Below, in pieces: positions 16,951 to 26,354 of a stretch of 64,000 nt of DNA. The position numbers and the translations under genes are program-made. Source of the stretch: Actinomycetota bacterium (GTDB taxonomy: Bacteria > Actinomycetota > Acidimicrobiia > Acidimicrobiales > RAAP-2); the NCBI GenBank assembly GCA_021324355.1, contig JAJPJD010000051.1, forward strand, positions 1-64,000, read 5' to 3'. Under the pieces are notes generated by a model. The model was not told the DNA's origin. It was given only the letters and a program-made list of their open reading frames with translations, and did no database searches. The first letter of the stretch is position 1. Each line of letters opens with the position of its first letter.

Positions 16951-17385
16951 TCAGCTGCGGGTGGCCACGTGCTGGGTCCAGCTGGTGCCGTCCCAATAGC
17001 GCAGCGTGTCCGGCGCACCGCTCGGATCAGGCAGCCACCCAGCCGGGGTTCCCGGGGGCGGCGCTTGGGGGACCGGCGGTGGGGGCGGGGCCGGGGCGGC
17101 AACCGGCGGGCTGGCAACCGGCGGTCCAGCAGTTGCCAGCCCGCCGAAGCCGGCGAACGGGTCATTCGGCTGGCTGCCGGCACCTCCGCCTGCCGGGACC
17201 TGCATGGTCCCCAGGTCGCTGTAGTAGGAGGCGGCCGAAGCCGGAGCGGCCGCGTGGCTGCCGCCCTTGGCCGGCCGGCTCTGCCGGCGGTACAGGACGA
17301 GGACGGTCGCCAGCAGGATGATGACGATCGCCAGAATCACCACCTCGATCATCTTGGTGGAGCTGGAGAGAGCGGCCAGCGTCAC
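16951..17385 (-). CDS. Small membrane-anchored DUF2510 protein
   Basis: About 144 residues. One N-terminal membrane helix (MIEVVILAIVIILLATVLVLY) is followed by a Gly/Pro/Ala-rich region and a C-terminal DUF2510 module (AGWLPDPSG...LRYWDGTSWT). DUF2510 is an actinobacterial domain of unknown function, often on membrane or secreted proteins. The 612-residue ORF in the track is mostly antisense. GTG 17385 is preceded by GGGGGT; ATG 17352 is an alternative that starts at the helix. It is divergent from the DUF455 gene and convergent with lipBA, 17 bp from its stop. Confidence 0.75.
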   Translation of the reverse strand: MTLAALSSSTKMIEVVILAIVIILLATVLVLYRRQSRPAKGGSHAAAPASAASYYSDLGTMQVPAGGGAGSQPNDPFAGFGGLATAGPPVASPPVAAPAPPPPPVPQAPPPGTPAGWLPDPSGAPDTLRYWDGTSWTQHVATRS

Positions 17386-17592
17386 GGCTCTACCCCCAGG
17401 GTCGTTGCCCGGTGTCTTCCCACTCCCGAACGGTAGCCCCGGGGCGTCCGCGGATCGGGGATATCCGCTGGCCAGGGCGACTCCCGGCTCCCGACCTCCG
17501 GTTGTGGCCCCGACCGGGGCGGTAAGGTGGGGACGGGCGCACGGCCATGCACTCGGGCGGCCGTGGGTGCCGGTGTGAGAGGGGGTTGTGCG

Positions 17593-18423
17593 GTGAAGCG
17601 GTTCCTTCCGGTCGATCAGGTGGCGCGGGACTCGAGGTTTCGCTGGGTCCGGGATTCCGAGCGGGCCCAGGACCCGAGGGAGAGCGACGTCCTCGGCAAC
17701 GGGAACTACCAGCGGGCCGGCCGCTTCTCGCCTGCCTCGGAGGAGGCACCTGAGCGGACCCGCCGCCTCATGCACGGGATCTTCATGGGCGAGGTCCAGG
17801 CCCTGGAGGGTGCCGGGCGCACCTGCTTTGACTTCGACACCGGCGACGGCGCCGACCAGGCGCCCTACGCACTGAAGCTGGACATGGCCCGGCAGTGCTG
17901 GGACGAGTCCCGCCACGTCGAGATCTCGGTGAAGTTGGCCGCCTGGATGGGCACCGAGATCGGAGAGTTCGGCGAGGGGCGTGGCCTCTACGAGGCCGCC
18001 TGCAACCGCGACCCGGCACTCCGCCTGACCGCGGTCAACCGAGGGATCGAGGGTCTGGCCATCGATGTCTTTGCGACCATGCGCAAGTTCGGCATCGAGG
18101 CTGGGGACCCGGTGCTCACCTTCTGCGAGGACTGGATGCTGGCCGACGAGGTCACCCACGTGAAGATGGGCTCCGACTGGCTCCGGCGGCTGACGGCCGA
18201 CGACCCCGAGCGGCGGGAGCGGGCGCTTGAGTTCCAGCGGTTGGTCGACAAGATCTTCTCCCGGGCCGGTCGGGGCGACAGCGCCGAGGATGCCCGGCAG
18301 TACCGACGGCTGGCCGGGTTCACCGACGAGGACATCGACGAGGCCCACCAGGACCTCTCGCCTGAGGAAGAGCGTGCCTTCCGGCGGAAGATGACCGCCG
18401 ACGCCCGCGCCGTGCCCGCCTAG
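17593..18423 (+). CDS. DUF455 family ferritin-like protein
   Basis: A 276-residue helical protein with metal-ligand patterns of a ferritin-like four-helix bundle: an early glutamate (MGEVQALEGAGRTC), DESRHVE, and later FCEDWMLADEVTHVKMG, a DExxH-type site. DUF455 proteins are presumed di-iron proteins; the reaction is unknown. GTG 17593 follows a GAGAGGGGG tract, while the upstream ORF part (from 17527) is unlike the family. A TAAGGT about 65 nt upstream could be its -10 element. Confidence 0.82.
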   Translation: MKRFLPVDQVARDSRFRWVRDSERAQDPRESDVLGNGNYQRAGRFSPASEEAPERTRRLMHGIFMGEVQALEGAGRTCFDFDTGDGADQAPYALKLDMARQCWDESRHVEISVKLAAWMGTEIGEFGEGRGLYEAACNRDPALRLTAVNRGIEGLAIDVFATMRKFGIEAGDPVLTFCEDWMLADEVTHVKMGSDWLRRLTADDPERRERALEFQRLVDKIFSRAGRGDSAEDARQYRRLAGFTDEDIDEAHQDLSPEEERAFRRKMTADARAVPA

Positions 18424-18752
18424 GCAGCGCCCGCGGCCGAGCAGGGGACCGGGGGCTCGCGTTCTAGGTCCCCGGACGAGGGACGTGCCGATGCGCAGAA
18501 GACTCGTGGTATCGCTCGGTTTCGCTTGATCAGCGAGAACCCGACGGCGGTGCTCTCGCCAGCTGGTACGGGTTCCCCGTGGGGGAGCCGCAGTGGCTCT
18601 GTCGGATGACGTCCTCGGCGAGCCGTCACCTCGATGCCTCGCCCGAGCGCGCTGGTCGCGGGAGCCCGCCTCACCGTCGAGGTCTGAGGTCTGGGTCTCA
18701 GTGGGTCTCAGCGCTCCAGCCGACCGGCGCTCACCGCCCCAGCCACGACGCG
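18424..18752. other. Intergenic region between convergent DUF455 and metH genes
   Basis: About 330 bp. The ORFs that cross it are short and lack family features. I see no tRNA-like, riboswitch-like or strong hairpin structure. Confidence 0.4.
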
Positions 18753-21700
18753 CTAGACGACGAAGTACTTGGCGTCGGGGTGCGAGCACACGATGGCGTT
18801 GGTGGTCTGTTCGGGCTCGAGTTGAAAGTTCTCGGTCACGCTCACCCCGATCCGGCCGCCATCGAGCAGCTCAACCACCTTGGCGTTGTCCGAGAGGTCC
18901 GGGCACGCCGGGTACCCCCATGAGTACCGGCCGCCCCGGTACTGCTGGCGGAACAGCCCGATCAGGGTGGGGCCGTCCTCGTGGGCGAAGCCGAGCTCCT
19001 CGCGGATCCGGCGGTGCCAGTACTCGGCCAGCGCCTCGGTCATCTCCACCCCCAGGCCGTGGAGGAACAGGTAGTCCTGGTAGCGGTTGGCCTTGAACAG
19101 TCGGGCCGTCTCTTCCGAGACCGCTCGGCCCATGGTGACCAGCTGGAAGCTGGCCCAGTCGGGCTCCCCCGAGGCGATCGGACGGAAGAAGTCGGCGATG
19201 CACAGCCACGGCTCCTTGGTCTGGCGGGGGAAGTGGAACCGGGTGAGCTCCTCGTCCCGCCGCTCGTCGGAGAAGATCACCAGATCGTCCCCGTCGGCGT
19301 TGGCCGGGAAGTGCCCCCAGATCACCTGAGGAACGAGCAGCCCGGCCTGCTTGGCCCGAGCCAGCTGATCCCGGAGCACGGCCGAAACCCGCTCCTTGAA
19401 CTCGGCGTCGGTCTCATTGCGGGACTTGTCTGGGCGGAACCCCCACTGGTTCCGGAAGAGCGAGGTCAGGTTGAGGTACTCGGCGATCTCGTCAATTGGG
19501 ATCCCCTTCGCTACTCGGGTGCCGATGAACGGTGGGGGGAAGGTCGGGTTGTCGGTGGCCACCGCAGGCGAGCGCGCTGGCGCGTCCAGCGGCTTGGGCT
19601 TTGCGGTGAGCCCGGAGCGGGCCGGGACTCGCCGCTCGGAGACCACTCGCCCGAAGTCGGGGTCGTCAGTGCCGGCCTTGATCTCCATCAGCCGGTCCAT
19701 CGTGCGCAGGCCTTCGAAGGCGTCGCGTCCGTAGAAGACACGACCGTTGTAGACGGTGCGCAGGTCGCGCTCGACGTAGGTGCGGGTGAGCGCGGCACCG
19801 CCGAGGAGGATCGGGATGTGGGACAGGTTGCGCCGGTTGAGCTCCTCGAGGTTCTCCCGCATGACGAGCGTGGACTTGACCAGAAGCCCGCTCATGCCGA
19901 TGGCGTCAGCACCGCGCTCTTCGGCGGCCGCGATCATCTCGCCGATGCCGACCTTGATCCCGAGGTTGATCACGTCGTACCCGTTGTTGGTGAGGATGAT
20001 GTCGACCAGGTTCTTGCCGATGTCGTGCACGTCGCCCTTCACGGTGGCGAGAACGATGGTGCCCTTTCCGCCCTGGTCGGTCTTCTCCATGTGTGGCTCG
20101 AGGTAGGCCACGGCGGCCTTCATGGTCTCGGCCGAGGACAGGACGAACGGCAGCTGCATCTCGCCCGAAGCGAAGAGGTCCCCGACCGTGCGCATCCCGG
20201 CCAAGAGGAAGTCGTTGATGATCTCGAGCGCCGTGAACCCCCGTTCGAGCGCCTCGTCCAGGTCGGCTTCCAGGCCGTTGCGGTTCCCATCGACGATCCG
20301 CTGCTCGAGCCGCCGCTCCACCGGCCAGTCCCGGTGCTCGTCGGGCGGCCCGGCGGCGACCGAGGCACCCTCGAACATCGACAGGAGCTCCTGGAGGGGG
20401 TCGTACCCGGGGCGGCGGCGGTCGTAGATGAGGTCCAGGCACACCTCCCGAGCTCGCTCGTCGATCCGGGCCAGCGGAAGGATCTTCGACGCGTGCACGA
20501 TGGCGGCGTCGAGTCCGGCCTCGACGCACTCGTGCAGGAACACCGAGTTGAGGACCTGGCGAGCGGCGGGGTTGAGCCCGAAGGAGACGTTGGACAACCC
20601 GATGATGGTCGAGCAGCGGGGGAGCTCGGCCTTGATCTGCCGGATCCCTTCGATCGTCTCGATGCCGTCCCGCCGGCTCTCCTCCATCCCAGTGGACAAC
20701 GGGAGCGCGAGAGGGTCGAAGAACAGGTCCTCGGGCGCGAGCCCGTAACGCTCGGTCGCGATGGCCGCGATCTGCTTGGCTGCCCGCAGTTTCCACGCCG
20801 CGGTCCGAGCCTGGCCCTCGGCGTCGATGCAGGTGCACACGACTGCGGCGCCATAGGTGCGGGCGAGGCGCAGGAAGGTGTCCAGCCGGGTGCCGGGCCC
20901 GTCCCCGTCCTCCAGGTTGACCGAGTTGAGCACCGGCCGGCCGCCGAGCCATCGCAGCGCGGTCTCGGCCACCGCGCCTTCGGTGGTGTCGACCATGATC
21001 GGCACGCTGGATTGGGTGGCCAGCCGGCTGGCGAGGGCCTCCATGTCAGCCACTCCGTCGGCCCCGGTGTAGTCGACGCACACGTCGATGAGGTGGGAGC
21101 CCTCCTTCACCTGGTCGCGGGCGATGGCGACGCAGGTGTCCCAGTCGCCCGAAAGCATGGCCTCCCGGAATTGGCGGGACCCGTTCGCGTTCGCCCGTTC
21201 GCCAACGACGAGGAAGGAGGTCTCCTGGCGAAACGGGGTGGCCGAGTAGATGGAGGCGGCCGCCGGCTCAGGATCAGGCCGGCGGGGGGCCGGTGTCGCC
21301 TTGGCGCAGCGCTCCACCACCGCGGCCAGATGGGCTGGCGTGGTTCCGCAGCACCCGCCTACCGCGCTCACGCCGAGCTCGGTGATGAAGCGGTAGTGGT
21401 GCTCGGCCAGCTGGTCCGGCTGGAGGTCGTAGTGCATCGCGCCATCGACCACGCTCGGCAGCCCGGCATTGGGCTGACAGGCGATCGGGACGGTCGCGTT
21501 CGCCGACAGGTGCCGCAGCGCCTCGCCCATCTCGGCCGGTCCGGTGGCGCAGTTGAGCCCGACCACGTCGACCTGCATCGCCTCGAGGGTGGTCAGGGCG
21601 GCGGCGATCTCGGTGCCAGGGAGCATCCGGCCGGTCAGTTCGATGGTCACCTGGACCTGGATCGGGACCTGGAGGCCCAGGGAGGCCATGGCCGCCCGGG

Positions 21701-22262
21701 CCCCGTTGATCGCTGCCTTGGCGCCGAGCAGGTCGTAGACCGTCTCGACCAGGAGCAGGTCCACTCCGCCCGCCAGCAGCCCCCGGGCCTGCTCTTCGTA
21801 GGCATCGCGGAGCTCGGCGTAGGAGATCTGCCCCAGGGTGGCGAACTTGGTCCCCGGGCCCATGCTCCCGGCAACCCAGATTGGCCGGTCCGGGGCCCGG
21901 TACTCGTCGGCGACCCTGCGGGCCAGCTCGGCGGCGGCGCGGTTGATCTCGGTTGCCCGCTCGGCGACGCCGTACTCGGCCAGGACGACGGAGAAGGCGC
22001 CGAAGGTGTTGGTCTCGATCGCATCCACCCCGACGTCGAGGAAGGAGCGGTGGAGCTGCTCGACCAGGGAGGGGGCCGAGAGGTTGAGGATCTCGTAGCA
22101 CCCCTCGAGCTGGTGGCCGCCGAATGCGTCGGCGCCCAGGCCGAGGGCCTGGAAGCTGGTCCCGGCGGCACCGTCGAAGACCACCACCCGCTCGCGTAGC
22201 GCCTGCAGATAGCTCGAGCGGGCCGGATCGAGGCGTCCGAGCAGCGGGCTGGGCTCCGTCAT
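18753..22262 (-). CDS. metH: Cobalamin-dependent methionine synthase
   Basis: Transfers the methyl group of 5-methyltetrahydrofolate to homocysteine through B12. The 1169-residue protein has all four modules in order: the homocysteine domain with the zinc cysteines GGCCGTTP; the pterin domain starting VVGERANANGSRQFREAM; the B12 cap and binding domain with DVHDIGKN (histidine ligand), MSGLLVKST and LLGGAALT; and the S-adenosylmethionine activation domain near SWGYPACPD. ATG 22262 is 9 nt from a TAGCCT hexamer, suggesting a leaderless message. It is divergent from a cobalamin adenosyltransferase gene across only 41 bp. No cobalamin riboswitch fits in that gap. Confidence 0.96.
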   Translation of the reverse strand: MTEPSPLLGRLDPARSSYLQALRERVVVFDGAAGTSFQALGLGADAFGGHQLEGCYEILNLSAPSLVEQLHRSFLDVGVDAIETNTFGAFSVVLAEYGVAERATEINRAAAELARRVADEYRAPDRPIWVAGSMGPGTKFATLGQISYAELRDAYEEQARGLLAGGVDLLLVETVYDLLGAKAAINGARAAMASLGLQVPIQVQVTIELTGRMLPGTEIAAALTTLEAMQVDVVGLNCATGPAEMGEALRHLSANATVPIACQPNAGLPSVVDGAMHYDLQPDQLAEHHYRFITELGVSAVGGCCGTTPAHLAAVVERCAKATPAPRRPDPEPAAASIYSATPFRQETSFLVVGERANANGSRQFREAMLSGDWDTCVAIARDQVKEGSHLIDVCVDYTGADGVADMEALASRLATQSSVPIMVDTTEGAVAETALRWLGGRPVLNSVNLEDGDGPGTRLDTFLRLARTYGAAVVCTCIDAEGQARTAAWKLRAAKQIAAIATERYGLAPEDLFFDPLALPLSTGMEESRRDGIETIEGIRQIKAELPRCSTIIGLSNVSFGLNPAARQVLNSVFLHECVEAGLDAAIVHASKILPLARIDERAREVCLDLIYDRRRPGYDPLQELLSMFEGASVAAGPPDEHRDWPVERRLEQRIVDGNRNGLEADLDEALERGFTALEIINDFLLAGMRTVGDLFASGEMQLPFVLSSAETMKAAVAYLEPHMEKTDQGGKGTIVLATVKGDVHDIGKNLVDIILTNNGYDVINLGIKVGIGEMIAAAEERGADAIGMSGLLVKSTLVMRENLEELNRRNLSHIPILLGGAALTRTYVERDLRTVYNGRVFYGRDAFEGLRTMDRLMEIKAGTDDPDFGRVVSERRVPARSGLTAKPKPLDAPARSPAVATDNPTFPPPFIGTRVAKGIPIDEIAEYLNLTSLFRNQWGFRPDKSRNETDAEFKERVSAVLRDQLARAKQAGLLVPQVIWGHFPANADGDDLVIFSDERRDEELTRFHFPRQTKEPWLCIADFFRPIASGEPDWASFQLVTMGRAVSEETARLFKANRYQDYLFLHGLGVEMTEALAEYWHRRIREELGFAHEDGPTLIGLFRQQYRGGRYSWGYPACPDLSDNAKVVELLDGGRIGVSVTENFQLEPEQTTNAIVCSHPDAKYFVV

Positions 22263-22271
22263 GAAGATCCC

Positions 22272-22277
22272 AGGCTA
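22272..22277 (-). promoter_or_regulatory. -10-like TAGCCT, probable leaderless promoter of metH
   Basis: On the minus strand TAGCCT ends 9 nt before the metH ATG. It faces the TAGCAT of the divergent adenosyltransferase gene, with only 12 bp between them. Confidence 0.5.
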
Positions 22278-22289
22278 GTGGCCCCTCGA

Positions 22290-22295
22290 TAGCAT
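22290..22295 (+). promoter_or_regulatory. -10-like TAGCAT, probable leaderless promoter of the adenosyltransferase
   Basis: TAGCAT ends 8 nt before GTG 22304, and no ribosome site lies between. Because it overlaps the promoter zone of metH, the two genes may compete for polymerase. Confidence 0.5.
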
Positions 22296-22303
22296 CAGCG
22301 CTG

Positions 22304-22855
22304 GTGCCCATCTACACACGCCGGGGGGACGACGGCACGACGGGGCTTTTGTTCGGCGGCCGCGTCGCCAAGACCTCGGCTCGGATCGAGATCAACGGGG
22401 CGGTCGACGAGGCGCAGGCGACGCTCGGACTCGCCAGGGCCGAGGCCGAGCCCGGATCGGAACTGGATGAGCTGCTGGTGGCGTTGGAGCGCGACCTGTA
22501 CGTGCTCATGGCCGAGGTCGCGACCGCCGAGGAGAACCGCCACAAGCTGGTCCCGGGGACCTCGTTGGTGACCCAGGCCATGGTCGAGGAGCTCGAGCGC
22601 CGGATCGACGAGCTCTCGGCCCGGACCGCGATGCCGACCGAGTTCATCATCCCCGGGTCCAACCGCCCCTCGGCTGCCCTGGACCTGGCCCGGACCGCCG
22701 TTCGGCGGGCCGAGCGGGCGGCGGTCGGATTGCCGGTCGCTGGGTCGCTGGTGACCACCTACCTCAACCGGCTTTCCGACCTGCTGTGGACCATGGCCCG
22801 CTGGCAGGAGGGCGACCAGCATCCGGCGGCCCGCGCCCCCAGTCGCGACCGATGA
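22304..22855 (+). CDS. Cob(I)alamin adenosyltransferase, PduO/MMAB type
   Basis: Makes adenosylcobalamin, the cofactor of methylmalonyl-CoA mutase. The 183-residue protein shows the ATP-binding N-terminus YTRRGDDGTTGLLFGGR, the central GAVDEAQATLG, and the FIIPGSNRPSAALDLARTAVRRAER and LNRLSDLLW blocks of this family. It starts at GTG 22304. Its stop overlaps the ATG of pepA (ATGA), so the two are probably co-translated. Divergent metH uses methylcobalamin, and the mutase subunit at 28264-29856 would use its product. Confidence 0.93.
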   Translation: MPIYTRRGDDGTTGLLFGGRVAKTSARIEINGAVDEAQATLGLARAEAEPGSELDELLVALERDLYVLMAEVATAEENRHKLVPGTSLVTQAMVEELERRIDELSARTAMPTEFIIPGSNRPSAALDLARTAVRRAERAAVGLPVAGSLVTTYLNRLSDLLWTMARWQEGDQHPAARAPSRDR

Positions 22856-24333
22856 CGCTCCAGGTCGAGGTGGTCGAGGCGGCCCAGGCGCCGGCGTCGG
22901 GCCCGGTCGGCGTGCTGGCGCTGGCGACCGACGGCGAGGGCCGTCCTCTCCTGCTCGGTGGCTCGGCTGCCGCCGAGCTCGGTGTGCCCCAGCAGCTCGA
23001 CCCAGCCGAGTGCTCCCGGGAGGGCTTCGAGGCAAAACCGGGGCAGGTGCTGAAGGTCCCCGGGCAGTCGCAGCGGCCAGTGCTGGCCGTGGGCCTCGGT
23101 GCCGAGGCGGGCATGGAGCCCGACCGCTACCGCCGGGCCGCCGCTGCCTTCGTGCACGCCGCCGGGCGGGCCGACGAGGCGACGCTGCTGGTTCCGCCCG
23201 ACGCCCCGGCGGCTGCCGTGGCCGAGGGGGCCATCCTGGCCGCCTACCGCTTCCACCCCTACCGCTCCAGCCCTCCGCCGGCCCCGCTCGAGCGCCTGGT
23301 CCTGGTGGCCGCCGAGCCGAGCACGGCTGAGGCAGTGCGCCAGGGCACCGGGGTCGGGATCGTCCGGGCGAACGCGACCAGCTTTGCGCGGGACCTGGTG
23401 AACACCCCACCGAGCGACCTCAATCCGAGCGTGTTCGCCGAGCGGGTCGTCGAGCACCTCCGCGGGCGGCCGGGGACGACCGTGGAGGTGTGGGATGCCG
23501 AGCGGATCGAGGCCGAGCGCCTGGGGGGTCTCCTCGGGGTGGCCCGCGGATCAAGCCAACCGCCCCGGGTGGTCTGGGCCCGCTACGAGCCCCCGGGCCC
23601 GACCCAGGGTCCGCACGTCGTGCTGGTCGGCAAGGGCATCACGTTTGACTCCGGGGGCCTGTCCCTCAAGACGGCCGAGGGAATGACGACGATGAAGACG
23701 GACATGACCGGTGCCGCGGTGGTCATGGCCGCTCTGGGGGCCTGTGCCGAACTCTCGATCGGCGTGCGGGTGAGCGCGTTCGCGATGGTCACCGAGAACA
23801 TGCCCGGCCCCGGCGCGCTCAAGCCCGGTGACGTCCTGCGGGCTCGCAACGGCAAGACCATCGAAGTGCTCAACACCGACGCCGAAGGGCGACTGGTCCT
23901 TGCCGACGGCTTGTCGCTGGCGGTCGAGCAGGGCCCTGACGCCATCGTGGACGTGGCCACGCTGACCGGAGCCCAGGTGGTGGCGCTCGGTCGCTCGGTC
24001 GGCGCCCTGTTCGGCAACGACGACCAGCTGGTCGAGAAGCTCCGCAAGGCCGGCACCGAGGCCGGCGAGGCCCTGTGGCCGATGCCCATGCCCGAGGAGT
24101 ACGCCACCCACGTCGACTCGGACCTGGCCGACATGAAGAACGTGGGGCGCGCTGGTGAGGCCGGGGCGGTGATCGCAGCAATGATCCTGGCCCGGTTCGT
24201 CGGCGACGTGCCGTGGGCGCATCTCGACATCGCCGGCCCGGCCCGAGCCCAGGACCCGACCGGGTACCTCACCCGGGGCGGGACCGGCTTCGGCGTACGG
24301 ACGCTGGTCGGGTTCCTCCAGGAGCTGGGGTAG
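22852..24333 (+). CDS. pepA: Leucyl aminopeptidase (M17 family)
   Basis: A cytosolic di-metal aminopeptidase of about 493 residues. The metal and catalytic motifs are intact: GKGITFDSGGLSLK, KTDMTGAA and NTDAEGRLVLADGL, followed by ATLTGAQVVALG. The ATG at 22852 overlaps the adenosyltransferase stop; the ORF upstream of it is out-of-family. Its stop lies 4 bp from the stop of the convergent unknown gene. Confidence 0.94.
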   Translation: MTLQVEVVEAAQAPASGPVGVLALATDGEGRPLLLGGSAAAELGVPQQLDPAECSREGFEAKPGQVLKVPGQSQRPVLAVGLGAEAGMEPDRYRRAAAAFVHAAGRADEATLLVPPDAPAAAVAEGAILAAYRFHPYRSSPPPAPLERLVLVAAEPSTAEAVRQGTGVGIVRANATSFARDLVNTPPSDLNPSVFAERVVEHLRGRPGTTVEVWDAERIEAERLGGLLGVARGSSQPPRVVWARYEPPGPTQGPHVVLVGKGITFDSGGLSLKTAEGMTTMKTDMTGAAVVMAALGACAELSIGVRVSAFAMVTENMPGPGALKPGDVLRARNGKTIEVLNTDAEGRLVLADGLSLAVEQGPDAIVDVATLTGAQVVALGRSVGALFGNDDQLVEKLRKAGTEAGEALWPMPMPEEYATHVDSDLADMKNVGRAGEAGAVIAAMILARFVGDVPWAHLDIAGPARAQDPTGYLTRGGTGFGVRTLVGFLQELG

Positions 24334-24336
24334 GGG

Positions 24337-24996
24337 TCACACCGGCGCGTCCGTGCGCTCGAGCGTTTCACCCGCGACATCGGGCTCGGACCACGCCCAG
24401 CGCGCGGTGTCGTAGGCGATCGCCGGGTGTACCCCCCGTCGGAGCAGGTGCCGCTCGATGGCGGCCTGGTCCACACCGAGCTCACGCAGGTCGGTCGCGA
24501 CCAGCCTCGCCTGACGACGTCGTCGAGCCGTGGGGTCCGAGCAGGCCAACGCCGCCACCCAGTCTCGGTGCTCGGCCTGCAACGCCGGCGGGAGCCGGAG
24601 CAGCTGGCGGCGCCATACCAGCGGGACCCGGGAGCGTACCGCCAGCAGCTCCGGCGAACGCCACCGAGCGAGGCCGAAGTGGCGGCAACGGACCACGCTG
24701 CGCCACATCGGAGAGCGAACGGCATCGCTCCACTCGAGCCCCAGGCGCCGGGCGGCGTCTTGCAGGTCCAGTTGGGCCCCGGCTGGGTTGTCCTCCAGAA
24801 GATCGGCCAAGCGACGCAGGAGCCACGTCGCGGTCGGGCCAAGCACCGGCAGCCAGAACCGTTCGACGTAGCGCGAACGGGGATCGAAGCTCGCGAGCGG
24901 CGGGCAGAGGATCGGGTCGTCCCAGGGCTCGATCCCGATCACCCGTGCTGGCCGTACGAACGCAAGAGGTCCAGGCGCGTGCTGGTTCAGGGGCAC
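24337..24996 (-). CDS. Conserved-looking protein of unknown function
   Basis: About 219 residues from GTG 24996 (ORF open to 25116). I do not recognise a named domain. It is soluble, rich in Arg, Trp and Leu, with ordered-looking stretches such as FDPRSRYVERFWLPVLGP, TATWLLRRLADLLE and CRHFGLARWR. The C-terminal third is charged helices (RRRRQARLVATDLRELGV) that might bind nucleic acid, which is only a guess. Codon use resembles its neighbours, which supports a real gene. It is convergent with pepA. Confidence 0.7.
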   Translation of the reverse strand: MPLNQHAPGPLAFVRPARVIGIEPWDDPILCPPLASFDPRSRYVERFWLPVLGPTATWLLRRLADLLEDNPAGAQLDLQDAARRLGLEWSDAVRSPMWRSVVRCRHFGLARWRSPELLAVRSRVPLVWRRQLLRLPPALQAEHRDWVAALACSDPTARRRRQARLVATDLRELGVDQAAIERHLLRRGVHPAIAYDTARWAWSEPDVAGETLERTDAPV

Positions 24997-25373
24997 GCCC
25001 CATGCTTCCGAGTCGTGCTTGCCGGGCACCTTGCGACGACCATCAGTTCTCCAGCGGCGGGTCCCGGGCTGCCGCCCGCGGCGGTGGCGTGACGGGCCGG
25101 CCTCACCCAACGGCATCGGAGGGCGCCGTCAGCGGACGCTCTGGTCACTGCTGGGACGCCAGGCCCGTGCTGTCGCACGCTGTGGCGTTCCAACACCTTG
25201 CATCGCACGGGCGCCGATCCCGACCGGGTTAGATCCGACGCGCCCGTCTTGGCCCCCAGCCGTCGGCCGGCATGACCGGAACCCGCCCAGCCGAGTACCG
25301 TGCTCGGCGGCGGTCCGGACAGGTCTGGCCAAGCGAGCGGCGCCGGGCGTCCGCAGTGCAGAACGGAGGGACC
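24997..25373. other. Divergent intergenic region before the SDR gene
   Basis: About 375 bp between two divergent genes. A TACCGT about 75 nt before the SDR start is a candidate -10 element. I see no RNA gene or strong hairpin. Confidence 0.35.
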
Positions 25374-26342
25374 ATGGAACGCTTCGAAGGGCGCATTGCC
25401 GTCGTGACCGGTGGCGGGACCGGGATGGGCCGGGAGCTGGTCCGCCAGCTGGCCAAGGAGGGCTGCCACGTCGCGTCGTGCGACGTCTTCGAAGAGCCGT
25501 TGGAAGAGACCCGCCAGACAGCCCTCGCCGGGGCGCCCGAAGGGACCAGGGTGACGACCTTCGTCGCCGATGTCTCGATCGAGGACCAGGTTCGGTCGTT
25601 TCGGGATGCCGTCGCGCAGGATCACCAGACCGAGCACATCAACCTGCTGTTCAATAACGCTGGGATCGGCGGCGGCGGCAGCATGATCGCCGACGACCGG
25701 GCCGACTGGGAGCGGACCTTCGCGGTGGACTGGGGCGGGGTGTACCACTGCACCAGAGTCTTCCTCCCGATGCTCATGGCTGCTGACGAGGGTCACCTGG
25801 TCAACACCTCCAGCATCAATGGGATCTGGGCCTCGATCGGGCCGAGGACGCCGCACAGCGCCTACAGCGCGGCGAAGTTCGCGGTGCGCGGGTTCTCCGA
25901 AGCGCTCATCGCCGACTTCCGGGTCAACGCTCCTCACCTGCGGGTCTCGGTGGTCCTGCCCGGCCACATCGGGACCTCCATTGTGCTCAACTCGGCCCGG
26001 GTCTTCGGCCGTGACGCCGACTCTCTCGAGGAGGAGGACCTGCGGCGGCTCCGGCGCCAGCTGCGCGGCCGAGGTGTCCAGGCAGACTCGATCTCCGACG
26101 AGGACCTTCGCAAGGGGGTCCAGCAGATGGGCGAGGCCTTCCGGGACAACGCGCCAACCAGTGCCGCGCAGGCGGCCACGATCATCTTGAACGGGGTTCG
26201 GGAGAACCGCTGGCGCATCCTCGTCGGCGAGGATGCCGAGTGGATCGACGCCCAAGTGAGAGCCGATCCCGAGCACGCGTACGACGTGGAGTTCTGGGAA
26301 CGGCTGCGGGCGACAGGGATGTTCGGGGCCTTCGGGCCCTAG
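25374..26342 (+). CDS. Short-chain dehydrogenase/reductase
   Basis: A 322-residue classical SDR. Cofactor motif TGGGTGMG, an Asp after the second strand (SCDVFEE) that suggests NAD, NNAGIGG, and the catalytic NTSSINGIWAS...YSAAKFAV set are present. It is longer than typical SDRs because of a helical insertion after LPGHIGTSI (ADSLEEEDLRRLRRQLRGRG) and a C-terminal extension. ATG 25374 follows GGAGG at good spacing; the ORF upstream to 25272 is not family sequence. The substrate is unknown. It is convergent with the nitroreductase, with 12 bp between stops. Confidence 0.88.
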   Translation: MERFEGRIAVVTGGGTGMGRELVRQLAKEGCHVASCDVFEEPLEETRQTALAGAPEGTRVTTFVADVSIEDQVRSFRDAVAQDHQTEHINLLFNNAGIGGGGSMIADDRADWERTFAVDWGGVYHCTRVFLPMLMAADEGHLVNTSSINGIWASIGPRTPHSAYSAAKFAVRGFSEALIADFRVNAPHLRVSVVLPGHIGTSIVLNSARVFGRDADSLEEEDLRRLRRQLRGRGVQADSISDEDLRKGVQQMGEAFRDNAPTSAAQAATIILNGVRENRWRILVGEDAEWIDAQVRADPEHAYDVEFWERLRATGMFGAFGP

Positions 26343-26354
26343 TCGGACACCGGG

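Noticed and set aside
17527-17592. Upstream extension of the DUF455 ORF
   Set aside because: The 22 extra codons have no family similarity; GTG 17593 has a better ribosome site.
18981-22199. 1072-residue plus-strand ORF
   Set aside because: Antisense to metH, which carries all expected domains.
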